From JACZSB01 sp965372015 (GTDB lineage: Bacteria > Fidelibacterota > Marinisomatia > SCGC-AAA003-L08 > TS1B11): DNA of 35,476 bases. The stretch covers positions 1 through 35,476 of the forward strand of contig CBDVAP010000016.1 in assembly GCA_965372015.1 (NCBI GenBank), read 5' to 3'. A program made the translations under genes and the position numbers. The notes under the pieces were generated by a model. That model worked only from the letters and a program-made list of their open reading frames with translations, was not told the origin of the DNA and did not search any database. Positions 15,441-23,381 of this stretch are shown here, one piece after another (within the stretch, counting starts at the first letter, position 1; every line of letters begins with the position of its first letter).

Positions 15441-16874
15441 CTAAGAGCCCTTGTGTCTCACTGCCTTCATCCCCAACCTGACATCGCGCTGCACAGATTG
15501 AAGGACAAGGAAGTATGCCATCACGACCAGCACTGCGAAAATCCCGAACCGCGGAACAAGTGACAAGCCTAAGATTTGCGAATAATACATCATTGCCAAC
15601 GAAAGGCCGGAGAGTACCCAAGGCCAAAGAAAGAAGTGCAGAACCCCCTTGCCGACCAGCGGCCTGATGAATCGCTCAAACGAATAGACAACTACAACTA
15701 CCTGAACGAGTAACACGGCCACAGCGGTTCCGTTGATCCCGTAATGAATGGTCGCGTAGTAAGCCAATGGAGGAAACAGTATGGAGAAGATCAAAGCGGC
15801 TTCAAGCTCGGGCCGGGTTTGCCCGCGAGAGTAGAGGTAGTAGCCCATATTGGAACACATAGCGCGCATCAGAACCGTGATAAAGATAATTTGAAACGGG
15901 AAGACGGCAGGCGCCCACTTGCTCCCGTAAACCAAGAGCACCAAATCCTTTCCGAAGAATACGGCAATCAGGGTCGGTACCAGGAAGAAGGCGCCGACAG
16001 CGTGCGTGAATCGCTGAAAGGCGCGCGCCTTAAAGGCCTCGTCCTCCAACCGCGAGAACACGGGAAACAGGACTTCGTAGAGTACTTGGCGGCTCATCAG
16101 GAAATAGGTCCCTGCTTGAAACCCCAGCCAGTAGTATCCGAGTTGCGTCTTGCCGTCCTCCAAGTACTGTCCAATAATGAAGTAATCAACATTGTAGCAG
16201 AAGAACCCCAGGAATGCGCTGCCGACCAGCGGCCAACTAAAGCGGAGCAAATCTTTGGCGAGGTTCGGATCCCACGCCAAGCGCGGACGGTGTGGAGCAA
16301 TAGTCCAAAGGATCAGAACTTCGCCGATCAGGATGGACAGCCGCCACGACAACAGACTCCAAATGCCATACCCACGCCACGCAAGCGTGATTGCCAAAAT
16401 TGCCGCCACAAACTGAGAGACAATGAAGGGAAACTTTGCGCGAAAGAACGAGAGATTCCGCTCCAAGAGACAGCGCGGACGGCAGAAAGGGTTGTACAGA
16501 AAAGCGATTGCCATGAACTGCACATAGATGGTGAGATCGCTCTTGTCCAGAAGACGCATGATGAGCGGCGCGAAAACGAAGATAAAGACAAGGAAGAACG
16601 AAGCAACAATCAGTTCAAGAGTGAACGCGACATTCACGGCACGTTTGGGACAGTCCTTCTGATAGATGACATACTTATCACCGTGCAGGTTGGTGAGCGC
16701 GTTGAAGAGCATCGCTACCGTGGCAGCGAAGACAAGACTCCCGAAGACATCGGGCTCAAGGATACGTGCAAGCACGACTTGCGTCACAAATCCGATGACG
16801 AAGCGCGTAAGAACGGCGGCGGTGATGATGCCACCGCCCTTGGCTGAGACCTTCAGGAAATCTTGCTTATCCAT
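15441..16874 (-). CDS. Wzx-type polysaccharide flippase (MOP superfamily)
   Basis: 477 aa, of the expected length for a MOP-superfamily translocase, with about twelve to fourteen hydrophobic helices over the whole length. The start MDKQDFLKVSAKGGGIITAAVLTR and the following QVVLARILEPDVFGSLVFAATV are typical of the RfbX/Wzx 'polysaccharide biosynthesis protein' family (the conserved L-x-P-x-x-x-G loop after helix 1). It should move the undecaprenyl-linked repeat unit across the inner membrane. It starts six bases after the preceding methyltransferase. The long open frame on the opposite strand (15744-16847) has highly charged, low-complexity content and is an antisense artefact. Confidence 0.88.
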   Translation of the reverse strand: MDKQDFLKVSAKGGGIITAAVLTRFVIGFVTQVVLARILEPDVFGSLVFAATVAMLFNALTNLHGDKYVIYQKDCPKRAVNVAFTLELIVASFFLVFIFVFAPLIMRLLDKSDLTIYVQFMAIAFLYNPFCRPRCLLERNLSFFRAKFPFIVSQFVAAILAITLAWRGYGIWSLLSWRLSILIGEVLILWTIAPHRPRLAWDPNLAKDLLRFSWPLVGSAFLGFFCYNVDYFIIGQYLEDGKTQLGYYWLGFQAGTYFLMSRQVLYEVLFPVFSRLEDEAFKARAFQRFTHAVGAFFLVPTLIAVFFGKDLVLLVYGSKWAPAVFPFQIIFITVLMRAMCSNMGYYLYSRGQTRPELEAALIFSILFPPLAYYATIHYGINGTAVAVLLVQVVVVVYSFERFIRPLVGKGVLHFFLWPWVLSGLSLAMMYYSQILGLSLVPRFGIFAVLVVMAYFLVLQSVQRDVRLGMKAVRHKGS

Positions 16875-16880
16875 GACCCC

Positions 16881-17675
16881 CTATTTTACTTTCGCTACGG
16901 TGATAATATTGGCGGCACGGTAGACCCCTATCTGTTTTAGGGCCATCTGGGTCAAGCGATAGGCATAACCGGACAACCTAACAGGAATTCCCCATCTCTT
17001 GCTGGGGACTTCAGTCCCACACAAGGGGCATGAGGTTTCCAGGCCGCCTAACAGACGATAGCCGAACGTACGGAGCAGCCCGGCATACAGAGAACTATGC
17101 CACTCTCGTTGCCCGGAATAGACAAATGATACCGATTTCGCGTGCCGGGCAACGAGCGGCTTGAGAAAGGACTCGTCGATAGAGTGGATGTGGCCCGCAG
17201 GATGATACCGGGTCCGGCAGTGCACGCACTCAACCTGATGATAGGGGAGGCGCTCTCGAAATGGATTGGTAGTTATTACGTACTTTCGAGCAACGCGAAA
17301 CAACTCGGCGAAGGCTTTCTCAAGATTCGACAGGGGAATGTGTTCCGTTACCTCTGAGCAAACAACAAAGTCGAAGGAGTTGTCCGCGTACTGATGAAGA
17401 TCACAGATGTCGCCCACCTGTGCTTTCATGTGCATTTCTTCAACAATAAAGCGAATGCCTTGGGAAGACATATCGATACCTTCGAGCGTGTATTTCCCCT
17501 CACGGGCCAGGAACGCCATGAGCGTTCCGCCGCCGCATCCCGCGTCGAGAATAGTCTCAACGTCTCCGGGAATAATCTCCCGAATTTTCTCGTGCAGTGC
17601 CTGCGTGAATGGGCTCTGACACACGCCGCCAGTCCTCTCGTAAAGGCGGTCCCAAAACTGTAAGTCCGGCGCCAT
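16881..17675 (-). CDS. Class I SAM-dependent methyltransferase with Cys-rich C-terminal part
   Basis: 264 aa from the ATG at 17675, which has GGAGAG seven bases before it; an ATG at 17690, directly after the GT4 stop, is in frame but lacks its own site. Motif I is TILDAGCGGGTLMAFL, then YTLEGIDMSSQGI and FDFVVCSEVTEHIP, as in Methyltransf_11. The C-terminal third has CVHCRTRYHPAGH and TSCPLCGTEV, a pair of CxxC motifs that could bind zinc. Methylation of a sugar or a related polysaccharide intermediate is expected from the context, between GT4 and flippase. Confidence is high for the fold and low for the substrate. Confidence 0.85.
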   Translation of the reverse strand: MAPDLQFWDRLYERTGGVCQSPFTQALHEKIREIIPGDVETILDAGCGGGTLMAFLAREGKYTLEGIDMSSQGIRFIVEEMHMKAQVGDICDLHQYADNSFDFVVCSEVTEHIPLSNLEKAFAELFRVARKYVITTNPFRERLPYHQVECVHCRTRYHPAGHIHSIDESFLKPLVARHAKSVSFVYSGQREWHSSLYAGLLRTFGYRLLGGLETSCPLCGTEVPSKRWGIPVRLSGYAYRLTQMALKQIGVYRAANIITVAKVK

Positions 17676-17690
17676 TGTGTTTCTCTCCAT

Positions 17691-18926
17691 TTATTTCTGT
17701 ATCAATGCGGCCAAGACGCGCTCTGCCGTGCGTTTTACATCATATTCCCTAGACATGTTTTCAGAGGCCCTTCCGTATTCCGCCTTTGCCTCTGGATACC
17801 GATAAAGGAATTCAAGATGCTCCGCAAGTTTCCTTGAATTCCCCGACGGGAAAATGAACCCGTTCTTGCCGTTTTGGACGATCTCATGCGCTCCGGCATG
17901 GTCGGAGATGATGATCGGCAGTCCGGCGGCCATCGCTTCGGGCACGACGATGCCGTAGGAGTCATGCAACGAGGGCAACACAAACACGGAGGCTTTCTTG
18001 TGGTATCGCCGAGGATCGCCCGGATCGACGCGCACCGTGATGTTCCTCTTGCTGAGTCGGGACGCATACTTCTCGATGAGGCGGTTGCCCGTCGCGTCGG
18101 CTTGACCGTTGAAGACCATTGTGGCGCCGCCCGGGAGGCCTGCCTGCGACAAGGCATCAAGCAGGACATGCACGCCTTTCTGCACCCAAACATTCCCGAC
18201 GAAAAGTATCAGGAAAGGGTCGTCCGCCTTCCGCGTATCCTCCGGAACGCGAAAACTCTCCACGTCCACGCCCAGGTAGGCAACGAAGGTCTTCTCCTTG
18301 GGCACGCCGTTGTCAACAAGTGACTGCTGCACAAACTTCGAAGGACACCAGATGATATCCGCTAATTCGAATTCCGCAAGTTGACGGTCGATACATGTCT
18401 TGGAAGCTGGCGGTGGTGCGAGTCCAAGGGTTCGGTATCCGTCGGCAACCAGCGCGTTCTGTACGTGGGGGTGGCACCACTGGCAGTGGAGCGCGTAACA
18501 TTTACCGGCGGCCTTCGTAGCGCGGCCAAAGGCCAGGGACATGGAACTGAATCCCAGGGCGATCTTAGCCTCCGGGTTTCTACGAAAAAACATCCTAACC
18601 TGTTTCGCGGCCAAGTTGTCGGCAATGATGCTCAACCTCTCGTCCACCCGTCGCTGAATGTTTAACGAAACCGGATGTACCGGACACATCATGCGGCAGG
18701 CTTTTGAGATCACGCGGTAGGGTGTGGATCTCCGCAAGTACTGCGGCAGCAGATTAATCTGGGTGAGTGCCAGGGAAGCCTGCTCCCGGCTGACGAAGCG
18801 CCGCATTCCGATGATCGAGCCCTCGAGATTGCATTCCGGGCCGGGGAATAGGTTTCGCGCAACGACGCCGACCGCGCCGAATTCAGCCAGACAAGCCTTT
18901 CCGGAAAAGAATACTAATGATCTCAC
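17691..18926 (-). CDS. Glycosyltransferase family 4
   Basis: 411 aa GT-B enzyme. The start is GTG at 18926 with a strong AGGAGAAAA site just upstream; no better ATG exists. The donor domain shows LILFVGNVWVQKGVHVLLDA (239-258), VFNGQADATGNRLIEKY, and FVLPSLHDSYGIVVPEAMAA (315-334) with the catalytic-region Glu330, followed by IISDHAGAHEIV. The N-terminal half has an unusual Cys/His-rich patch (CYALHCQWCHPH, 143-154). The stop is immediately followed by the next methyltransferase. Likely adds one sugar of the repeat unit. Confidence 0.88.
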   Translation of the reverse strand: MRSLVFFSGKACLAEFGAVGVVARNLFPGPECNLEGSIIGMRRFVSREQASLALTQINLLPQYLRRSTPYRVISKACRMMCPVHPVSLNIQRRVDERLSIIADNLAAKQVRMFFRRNPEAKIALGFSSMSLAFGRATKAAGKCYALHCQWCHPHVQNALVADGYRTLGLAPPPASKTCIDRQLAEFELADIIWCPSKFVQQSLVDNGVPKEKTFVAYLGVDVESFRVPEDTRKADDPFLILFVGNVWVQKGVHVLLDALSQAGLPGGATMVFNGQADATGNRLIEKYASRLSKRNITVRVDPGDPRRYHKKASVFVLPSLHDSYGIVVPEAMAAGLPIIISDHAGAHEIVQNGKNGFIFPSGNSRKLAEHLEFLYRYPEAKAEYGRASENMSREYDVKRTAERVLAALIQK

Positions 18927-19222
18927 CTTTTCTCCTGAGCATCCTTCACATCACTAGAGGAGAACGAACTCGGTTTTGATCGGAACGTGAAAATTCCTAT
19001 CGCACAACTCTCCATTATGATCGCACTGAGAATACCTGTGGCCCGGGCGATGAGAGGCAGGGAAGAGGCAGTATTTATGGTTTTTTTCAGCGGCATAGAT
19101 TGGATTTAGCGCTATGGCTGAGAAAAGTCCAAATCACGGGAGGACGGTGAATGGCTGGGTGATGCGCCAATTTACACAGCGATTTGGAGGCCGGTGGTAC
19201 TGTTTGGAGATCGCCCCTTCAC
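18927..19222. other. Intergenic gap between wecC and the downstream glycosyltransferase
   Basis: 296 bp with no credible coding frame. It splits the minus-strand cluster into a wecBC part and the glycosyltransferase part, so a promoter for the latter is likely here. I could not point to a convincing -35/-10 pair. The only firm signal is the AGGAGAAAA ribosome-binding site next to the GTG start at 18926. Confidence 0.4.
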
Positions 19223-20470
19223 TTACTCCCACATGCCCCTAGTATCGATGACGGCTTTATCTGCACGTGCCTCCGGGAGGATGTCCCTGAACGCCTGGTG
19301 GTCCACCAACAGAACCACCATATCCGCCCTTTCCAGCCCCTCATCAAGTCCGGTGAGCTCGACGCCGGTCTTGTTGGCGAGTTCGGGTGGGAGTTTTTCG
19401 ATATGAGGCTCCACCACGAGGATTTTTCCCCCGTCCCCGGCAAGTGCGTGTACAATTTTCACCGCCGGGCTTGCCCGCAGGTCATCCACGTCCGCCTTGA
19501 AGGACAGGCCCAGGCAGGTGATCACCGGTTGATCATATTGAGCCGCCGCCTCTTTCACTTTACTCACTACATAATCGGGCTTGCCGTCATTGACTTCACG
19601 GGCTTTACGGATAAGATGAGCCAACTCCGGTGCTGAATTAACAATGAACCAGGGGTCCACGGCAATACAGTGTCCGCCGACTCCGGGTCCCGGACTTAAA
19701 ATATCTACCCGCGGGTGGTGGTTGGCCAGACCGATTAATTCCCATACGTTGATCCCCATCTGATCGCAGATGAGAGACAGTTCGTTAGCGAAGGCGAGGT
19801 TCAAGTCCCGAAAGGCATTTTCCGCCAGCTTGACCATCTCAGCTGTACGGACATCGGTTACCAGGCATTCCCCTTCCAGGAATATTTTATACAGTTCTAT
19901 TGCCCGCTGGGAAGATTCAAGGCTCATCCCACCTATTACGCGATCATTATTGATGAGTTCATGCAGCACCTTGCCGGGCATGACGCGCTCGGGGCAATAT
20001 GCTACTAAGATATCTGCTTTCTCACCGGCCTGTTGAGGAAATGTCAGGTCAGAGCGAGCCTCCGCCAGCCACCGGCTCATCTGCTCGGTAGTGCCCACAG
20101 GCGATGTTGACTCCAGGACGACCAGATTCCCAGCTTCCAGCACGGGAGCAAGGGATTCGGCAGCAGTTTTTATGTATGATAAGTCAGCAGCACGATCCTT
20201 ATTGAGCGGGGTGGGAACCGTGATGATGAAGGCCTGCGCTGGTTGCGGCTGGGTCACTGCCTTAAGGCGGCCGGTGGTCACCACACTTTGGACCGTCCCA
20301 TCCAACATGGGCTCTTTGATCTGGCCTTTCCCGTCATTAATCGTTGCCACAACCTGAAGGTTTGAGTCGACGCCGATGACATCAACTCCCCGGCTAGCCA
20401 GAATGGCCGCCGTGGGCAGGCCGATATAACCCAGCCCGATTACTGATATTCTCTCAAACGGCATAGTCAT
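19223..20470 (-). CDS. wecC: UDP-N-acetyl-D-mannosaminuronic acid dehydrogenase
   Basis: 415 aa, standard length for UDP-glucose/UDP-ManNAc dehydrogenases. The N-terminal Rossmann fold is ISVIGLGYIGLPTAAILA. VPTPLNKDRAADLSYI is typical of the ManNAc-type branch, ESTSPVGTTEQM and YCPERVMPGKVLHELINNDR precede the catalytic region, and GPGVGGHCIAVDPWF holds the active-site Cys in GGHCI. It oxidises UDP-ManNAc to UDP-ManNAcA with NAD+. The WecC rather than UgdH assignment rests on the GHCIAVDPWF form and on the adjacent wecB. Its start overlaps the wecB stop by 17 bases (11 if the second Met at 20464 is used), indicating translational coupling. Confidence 0.92.
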   Translation of the reverse strand: MTMPFERISVIGLGYIGLPTAAILASRGVDVIGVDSNLQVVATINDGKGQIKEPMLDGTVQSVVTTGRLKAVTQPQPAQAFIITVPTPLNKDRAADLSYIKTAAESLAPVLEAGNLVVLESTSPVGTTEQMSRWLAEARSDLTFPQQAGEKADILVAYCPERVMPGKVLHELINNDRVIGGMSLESSQRAIELYKIFLEGECLVTDVRTAEMVKLAENAFRDLNLAFANELSLICDQMGINVWELIGLANHHPRVDILSPGPGVGGHCIAVDPWFIVNSAPELAHLIRKAREVNDGKPDYVVSKVKEAAAQYDQPVITCLGLSFKADVDDLRASPAVKIVHALAGDGGKILVVEPHIEKLPPELANKTGVELTGLDEGLERADMVVLLVDHQAFRDILPEARADKAVIDTRGMWE

Positions 20471-21584
20471 CGATTATCCGTTCTACAATGCGTTGGGAAG
20501 CGTGTCCATCACCGTAAGGGTTGTGTATACGGGCCATTTTTTCGTACTCATCCTGGGCATCCAACAGCAAGGACACCTCCGCCACGATTCTTTCTGTCGA
20601 GGTGCCCACCAATTTCGCTGTGCCGGCCGCCACCCCCTCAGGGCGCTCCGTCTTTTCCCGCATGACCAGGACCGGCTTGCCCAGGGATGGCGCTTCCTCT
20701 TGCACACCGCCGGAATCGGTGATAATGAGGAAAGATTCCTTCATGAGATATACAAATGAAAGATAGTCCAACGGTTCGATCAAATGTACGTTTTGAACCG
20801 CATCCAGGATACGCTTGACGGGCTTCTGTACATTAGGATTAAGATGAGCGGGATAGACGATCTGAACATCCTCACGCCTGCTAATTTCTAAAAGAGCATA
20901 ACAGATATTCTCAAACCCCTTCCCAAAGCTTTCCCGTCGATGACCGGTGACCAGGATTGTCCGCTGGCGTGGCTCCAGAAATGAAAATTGCTCTTTGAAT
21001 TTACTCAACAGCTGGGGCGAACCGTCAATGAGCTGGATCACATCCAAGAGGGCATCAATCACAGTATTCCCCGTAATCAGGATGCTCTCTGGTTCAATGC
21101 CTTCCCGCAGCAGATTATCTCTGGATTGTTCTGTGGGAGCGAAATGCAGGCCAGCCAGTATGCTGGCGACTCTGCGGTTCATTTCCTCCGGCCAGGGGGC
21201 GGACAGATCGCCAGTGCGAAGCCCGGCCTCGACGTGTCCGACCGGTACCTGTTGGTAAAAGGCAGCTAGAGCGGCGAAGAAGGTGGTGGACGTATCCCCC
21301 TGGACCAGAACCAGGTCAGGCTGGTATTCCTCAAGGACAGGCTTGAGTCCGGACAGGATCGCTACCCCAACCTCTGTAAAACCCTGATTATCCATCATAA
21401 TATTGAGGTCAACATCGGGTTTAATCTGAGAGAGATCCAGTACCTGGTCCAGCATATGTCTGTGCTGAGCGGTTACGCATACATGGGATTTAATCCGGGG
21501 TTCTTGCTTGAGCTTCTTGATAACCGGCGCCATCTTGATGCACTCCGGACGAGTCCCGAAAATGGATAAAACCTTGACGGCCAT
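20454..21584 (-). CDS. wecB: UDP-N-acetylglucosamine 2-epimerase (non-hydrolysing)
   Basis: 376 aa, the usual length. Family motifs: LSIFGTRPECIKMAPVI near the start, VTAQHRHMLDQVL, VLVQGDTSTTFFAALAA, PVGHVEAGLRTGDLSAPWPE with EMNRR following, and ITDSGGVQEEAPSLGKPVLV near the end, all hallmarks of the epimerase_2 fold. It converts UDP-GlcNAc to UDP-ManNAc, the substrate of the next gene wecC. The ATG is preceded by AAGGGAA. Together the pair points to ManNAcA as a component of the polysaccharide. Confidence 0.94.
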   Translation of the reverse strand: MAVKVLSIFGTRPECIKMAPVIKKLKQEPRIKSHVCVTAQHRHMLDQVLDLSQIKPDVDLNIMMDNQGFTEVGVAILSGLKPVLEEYQPDLVLVQGDTSTTFFAALAAFYQQVPVGHVEAGLRTGDLSAPWPEEMNRRVASILAGLHFAPTEQSRDNLLREGIEPESILITGNTVIDALLDVIQLIDGSPQLLSKFKEQFSFLEPRQRTILVTGHRRESFGKGFENICYALLEISRREDVQIVYPAHLNPNVQKPVKRILDAVQNVHLIEPLDYLSFVYLMKESFLIITDSGGVQEEAPSLGKPVLVMREKTERPEGVAAGTAKLVGTSTERIVAEVSLLLDAQDEYEKMARIHNPYGDGHASQRIVERIIDDYAV

Positions 21585-21660
21585 AATTCCCTTACTTTAA
21601 ACGGCTATCTGAAACAGGGAATATTTGCTGAACCTGGGTAACGCACGAATTTGTAGGTTC

Positions 21661-22635
21661 CTACTGCCCGCCGGGCATCTTGAAACCAAAATCAAGGATC
21701 AGAGCAAAGCTGCTCTGCCCCTCTTGTTTCCCCAGATTGAGTGCCACTGCCGGTCTGATCATGAGATTTTTGCCTAGGGCAAAATTGAGGCCCCCACCAA
21801 CGCGATATCCGATGCCAGCGACATTCTGGTCAGAAACATACCCTACTCCGAATTGCCAATACAGTATCCAGATACCGAATTCATATAGTGCCAGTATGTT
21901 TAGAGAATTAGTTTGTTTTTTTTCATAGTCATACATACTTAAAACATCCACGAACACTTTTCCCCGGGACTTACGACCGTAGCCAATTTGACCGCCGAGA
22001 GAAAGAACATCTCCCCATCCGGAACGACCAACTCCCAGCCTGGGTAGGAAATAAAGGTCGCCCTTGCGTACCCGGCGGGGAGGGCGGGCGGCAGATGCCA
22101 CCTTTGGGCTATCTACTGGAACGGATTGTCTGTCCGGCTCCACCAATGGTCCGGCGAATCTACCGGCTATGACGTTCATGCCAAAGCTCCATAACTGGGC
22201 TAAGGTCCCCTGGTGATCGTAGCTGGTCAACTGGACGATGGCCCCGCTCCGGGCGTCAATCAACCAAAATATCGCCGAATAGGTGTTCCCGACCTTAACA
22301 ACGGTGCCGGCGAATATCTGCTCCACATCCAGCAGCCGTCCCGCTTCCACCAGGCGTTCCTCCGATACCCAGTTGGTCAACTGGAAGTTCTGTTTGGTTA
22401 AGATGCTATCCATCTTGTCCCGCTCCAGGACGGTAAACAGGCCGGTCCTGGACAGTTCGAGGCCCAAGCGGTCGGTAAGCAGGCCGGCCTCAATATGGGA
22501 GAGGCCTTTGGCTTCCAAGGGGATAACTGCAAGGTTGGTTTGAGCGCTTGGCGGGGAGGTCAGGATTAATACAGCCAGGACGATAAACCGAAGTTTGTAT
22601 CGATTTACCCTATGGCCTTGTTTATGGGGTGCCAC
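21661..22635 (-). CDS. CsgG/LpoB-like secreted protein with C-terminal outer-membrane barrel-like domain
   Basis: 324 aa from the GTG at 22635, preceded at 4 nt by AGGAGG; the frame stays open to a GTG at 22683, but those codons give a poor N-terminus. A signal peptide follows (LRFIVLAVLILTSPPSAQ). After cleavage, NLAVIPLEAKGLSHIEAGLL, TGLFTVLERDKMDSIL, LLDVEQIFAGTVVKVGNTY match the CsgG/FlgO/LpoB fold, which builds anticodon-binding-like domains in the envelope. From about residue 180, alternating polar/aromatic strands (FLPRLGVGRSGW, QIGYGRKSRGKVFVDV, GFKMPGGQ at the end) look like an eight-stranded barrel. It lies 76 bp before wecB and may be the first gene of that transcript. The role is unknown; an envelope partner of polysaccharide export is only a guess. 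Confidence 0.65.
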   Translation of the reverse strand: MAPHKQGHRVNRYKLRFIVLAVLILTSPPSAQTNLAVIPLEAKGLSHIEAGLLTDRLGLELSRTGLFTVLERDKMDSILTKQNFQLTNWVSEERLVEAGRLLDVEQIFAGTVVKVGNTYSAIFWLIDARSGAIVQLTSYDHQGTLAQLWSFGMNVIAGRFAGPLVEPDRQSVPVDSPKVASAARPPRRVRKGDLYFLPRLGVGRSGWGDVLSLGGQIGYGRKSRGKVFVDVLSMYDYEKKQTNSLNILALYEFGIWILYWQFGVGYVSDQNVAGIGYRVGGGLNFALGKNLMIRPAVALNLGKQEGQSSFALILDFGFKMPGGQ

Positions 22636-22714
22636 AAAGCCTCCTGAACGCATAAGAATTGGGTATGGTCCCAAAAGAGCCACTAAATGCTGACTCCTTC
22701 AAGTTGTATAAGTA

Positions 22715-23035
22715 AATGTTTCTTCAGCATCACGATGCTCTTGCTACAATGATTGTAACACCAGATATATTCAGCCAGACTTCGCCGCGAGCTCGGCCGA
22801 ACGGTAAGGAGGGCGTCCTGCTCTTCGGATTCCGCCCTTCCTGGCGAGTCTCCGTGTGAGGTGTCCCCATTCGCCAGTCAGCGGATTCCAGGCCGTTGAT
22901 ATGGTTCTCATGGCCATCGCTGTACTCACCTTCCTGGTGCTTTACCGGACGATGAATATAACCACTAGCGGTCCCGCCAGTATATCTTTCCCCCGTACTA
23001 GAACCCACCGTCTTCTCCATTGGCCACCCGCACGT
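22715..23035 (-). other. Possible 5' remnant of a group II intron
   Basis: On the minus strand this stretch begins GTGCGGG, the consensus 5' end of group II introns (GUGYG), and continues through about 320 bases with many short complementary blocks. It includes GGAAGGGCGGAATCCG and the matching CGCCCTCCTT region. It then runs into a few codons resembling the start of an ORF (22716 downward) before the CsgG-like gene. No reverse-transcriptase coding sequence or domain V is present, so at most this is a truncated remnant. The two open frames here (22730-23020 minus, 22856-23137 plus) have compositions unlike real proteins. Low confidence. Confidence 0.3.
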
Positions 23036-23109
23036 AAATTAGGGCCCGGTATCGTTCCAGAGCCTTCTGGACATTACGGGTTAAAAACTAAGAGAAACAT
23101 TCTGTGTTT

Positions 23110-23173
23110 CCAAGGTTTATCTCACGGAACCCCGTAGAATGCGGGGCTGGGTTTCAGGAACTAGAAACCTTGG
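23110..23173. repeat. Nested inverted repeats (cloverleaf-like hairpins)
   Basis: The outer arms CCAAGGTTT (23110-23118) and AAACCTTGG (23165-23173) are perfect complements. Between them lies CCCCG-tagaatg-CGGGG (23130-23146), and GGTTTC (23150-23155) can alternatively pair with GAAACC near the right arm. This is a compact structured element in the gap between the divergently oriented CsgG-like and permease genes. It may be a small transposon-like repeat or act as a terminator. Confidence 0.7.
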
Positions 23174-23206
23174 CCCGAGCACTTCGCAGAGTTTATCATG
23201 AGCGGG

Positions 23207-23230
23207 AGGGGCGTAATGCATTACGCCCCT
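23207..23230. repeat. Perfect 24-bp palindrome (AGGGGCGTAATG and its complement)
   Basis: Two 12-base arms meet without a spacer at 23218/23219 and are exact reverse complements. Palindromes of the form 'GTAGGGGCG...CGCCCCTAC' are dispersed repeats in several environmental phyla, and this copy continues with 'AC' on its right side as those do. REP-like or MITE-like origin is inferred; a role as bidirectional terminator is possible. Confidence 0.75.
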
Positions 23231-23381
23231 ACAGGCTGACCGCCAAAAGCTTGCCAGGGCGAGGTTACTGAATTTGGGGGCTCTTCTCCCTTTACCTTCC
23301 GTCTCCTGGAGCCGCTGCTTTGATATTCCCTCCACCGGGCGTAATATGCGGCCGGGTATCCCCTGATCTACCGCAGCAATT

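Noticed and set aside
15744..16847. A 367-codon plus-strand frame
   Set aside because: It is antisense to the flippase; the translation is a charged, low-complexity sequence without any domain.
22730..23137. Opposed open frames in the 22.7-23.1 kb gap (96 and 93 codons)
   Set aside because: They overlap each other on opposite strands and neither looks like a folded protein; structured non-coding DNA fits better.
23110..23230. CRISPR array
   Set aside because: The repeated arms are inverted, not direct, there are no regular spacers and no cas genes in the window.
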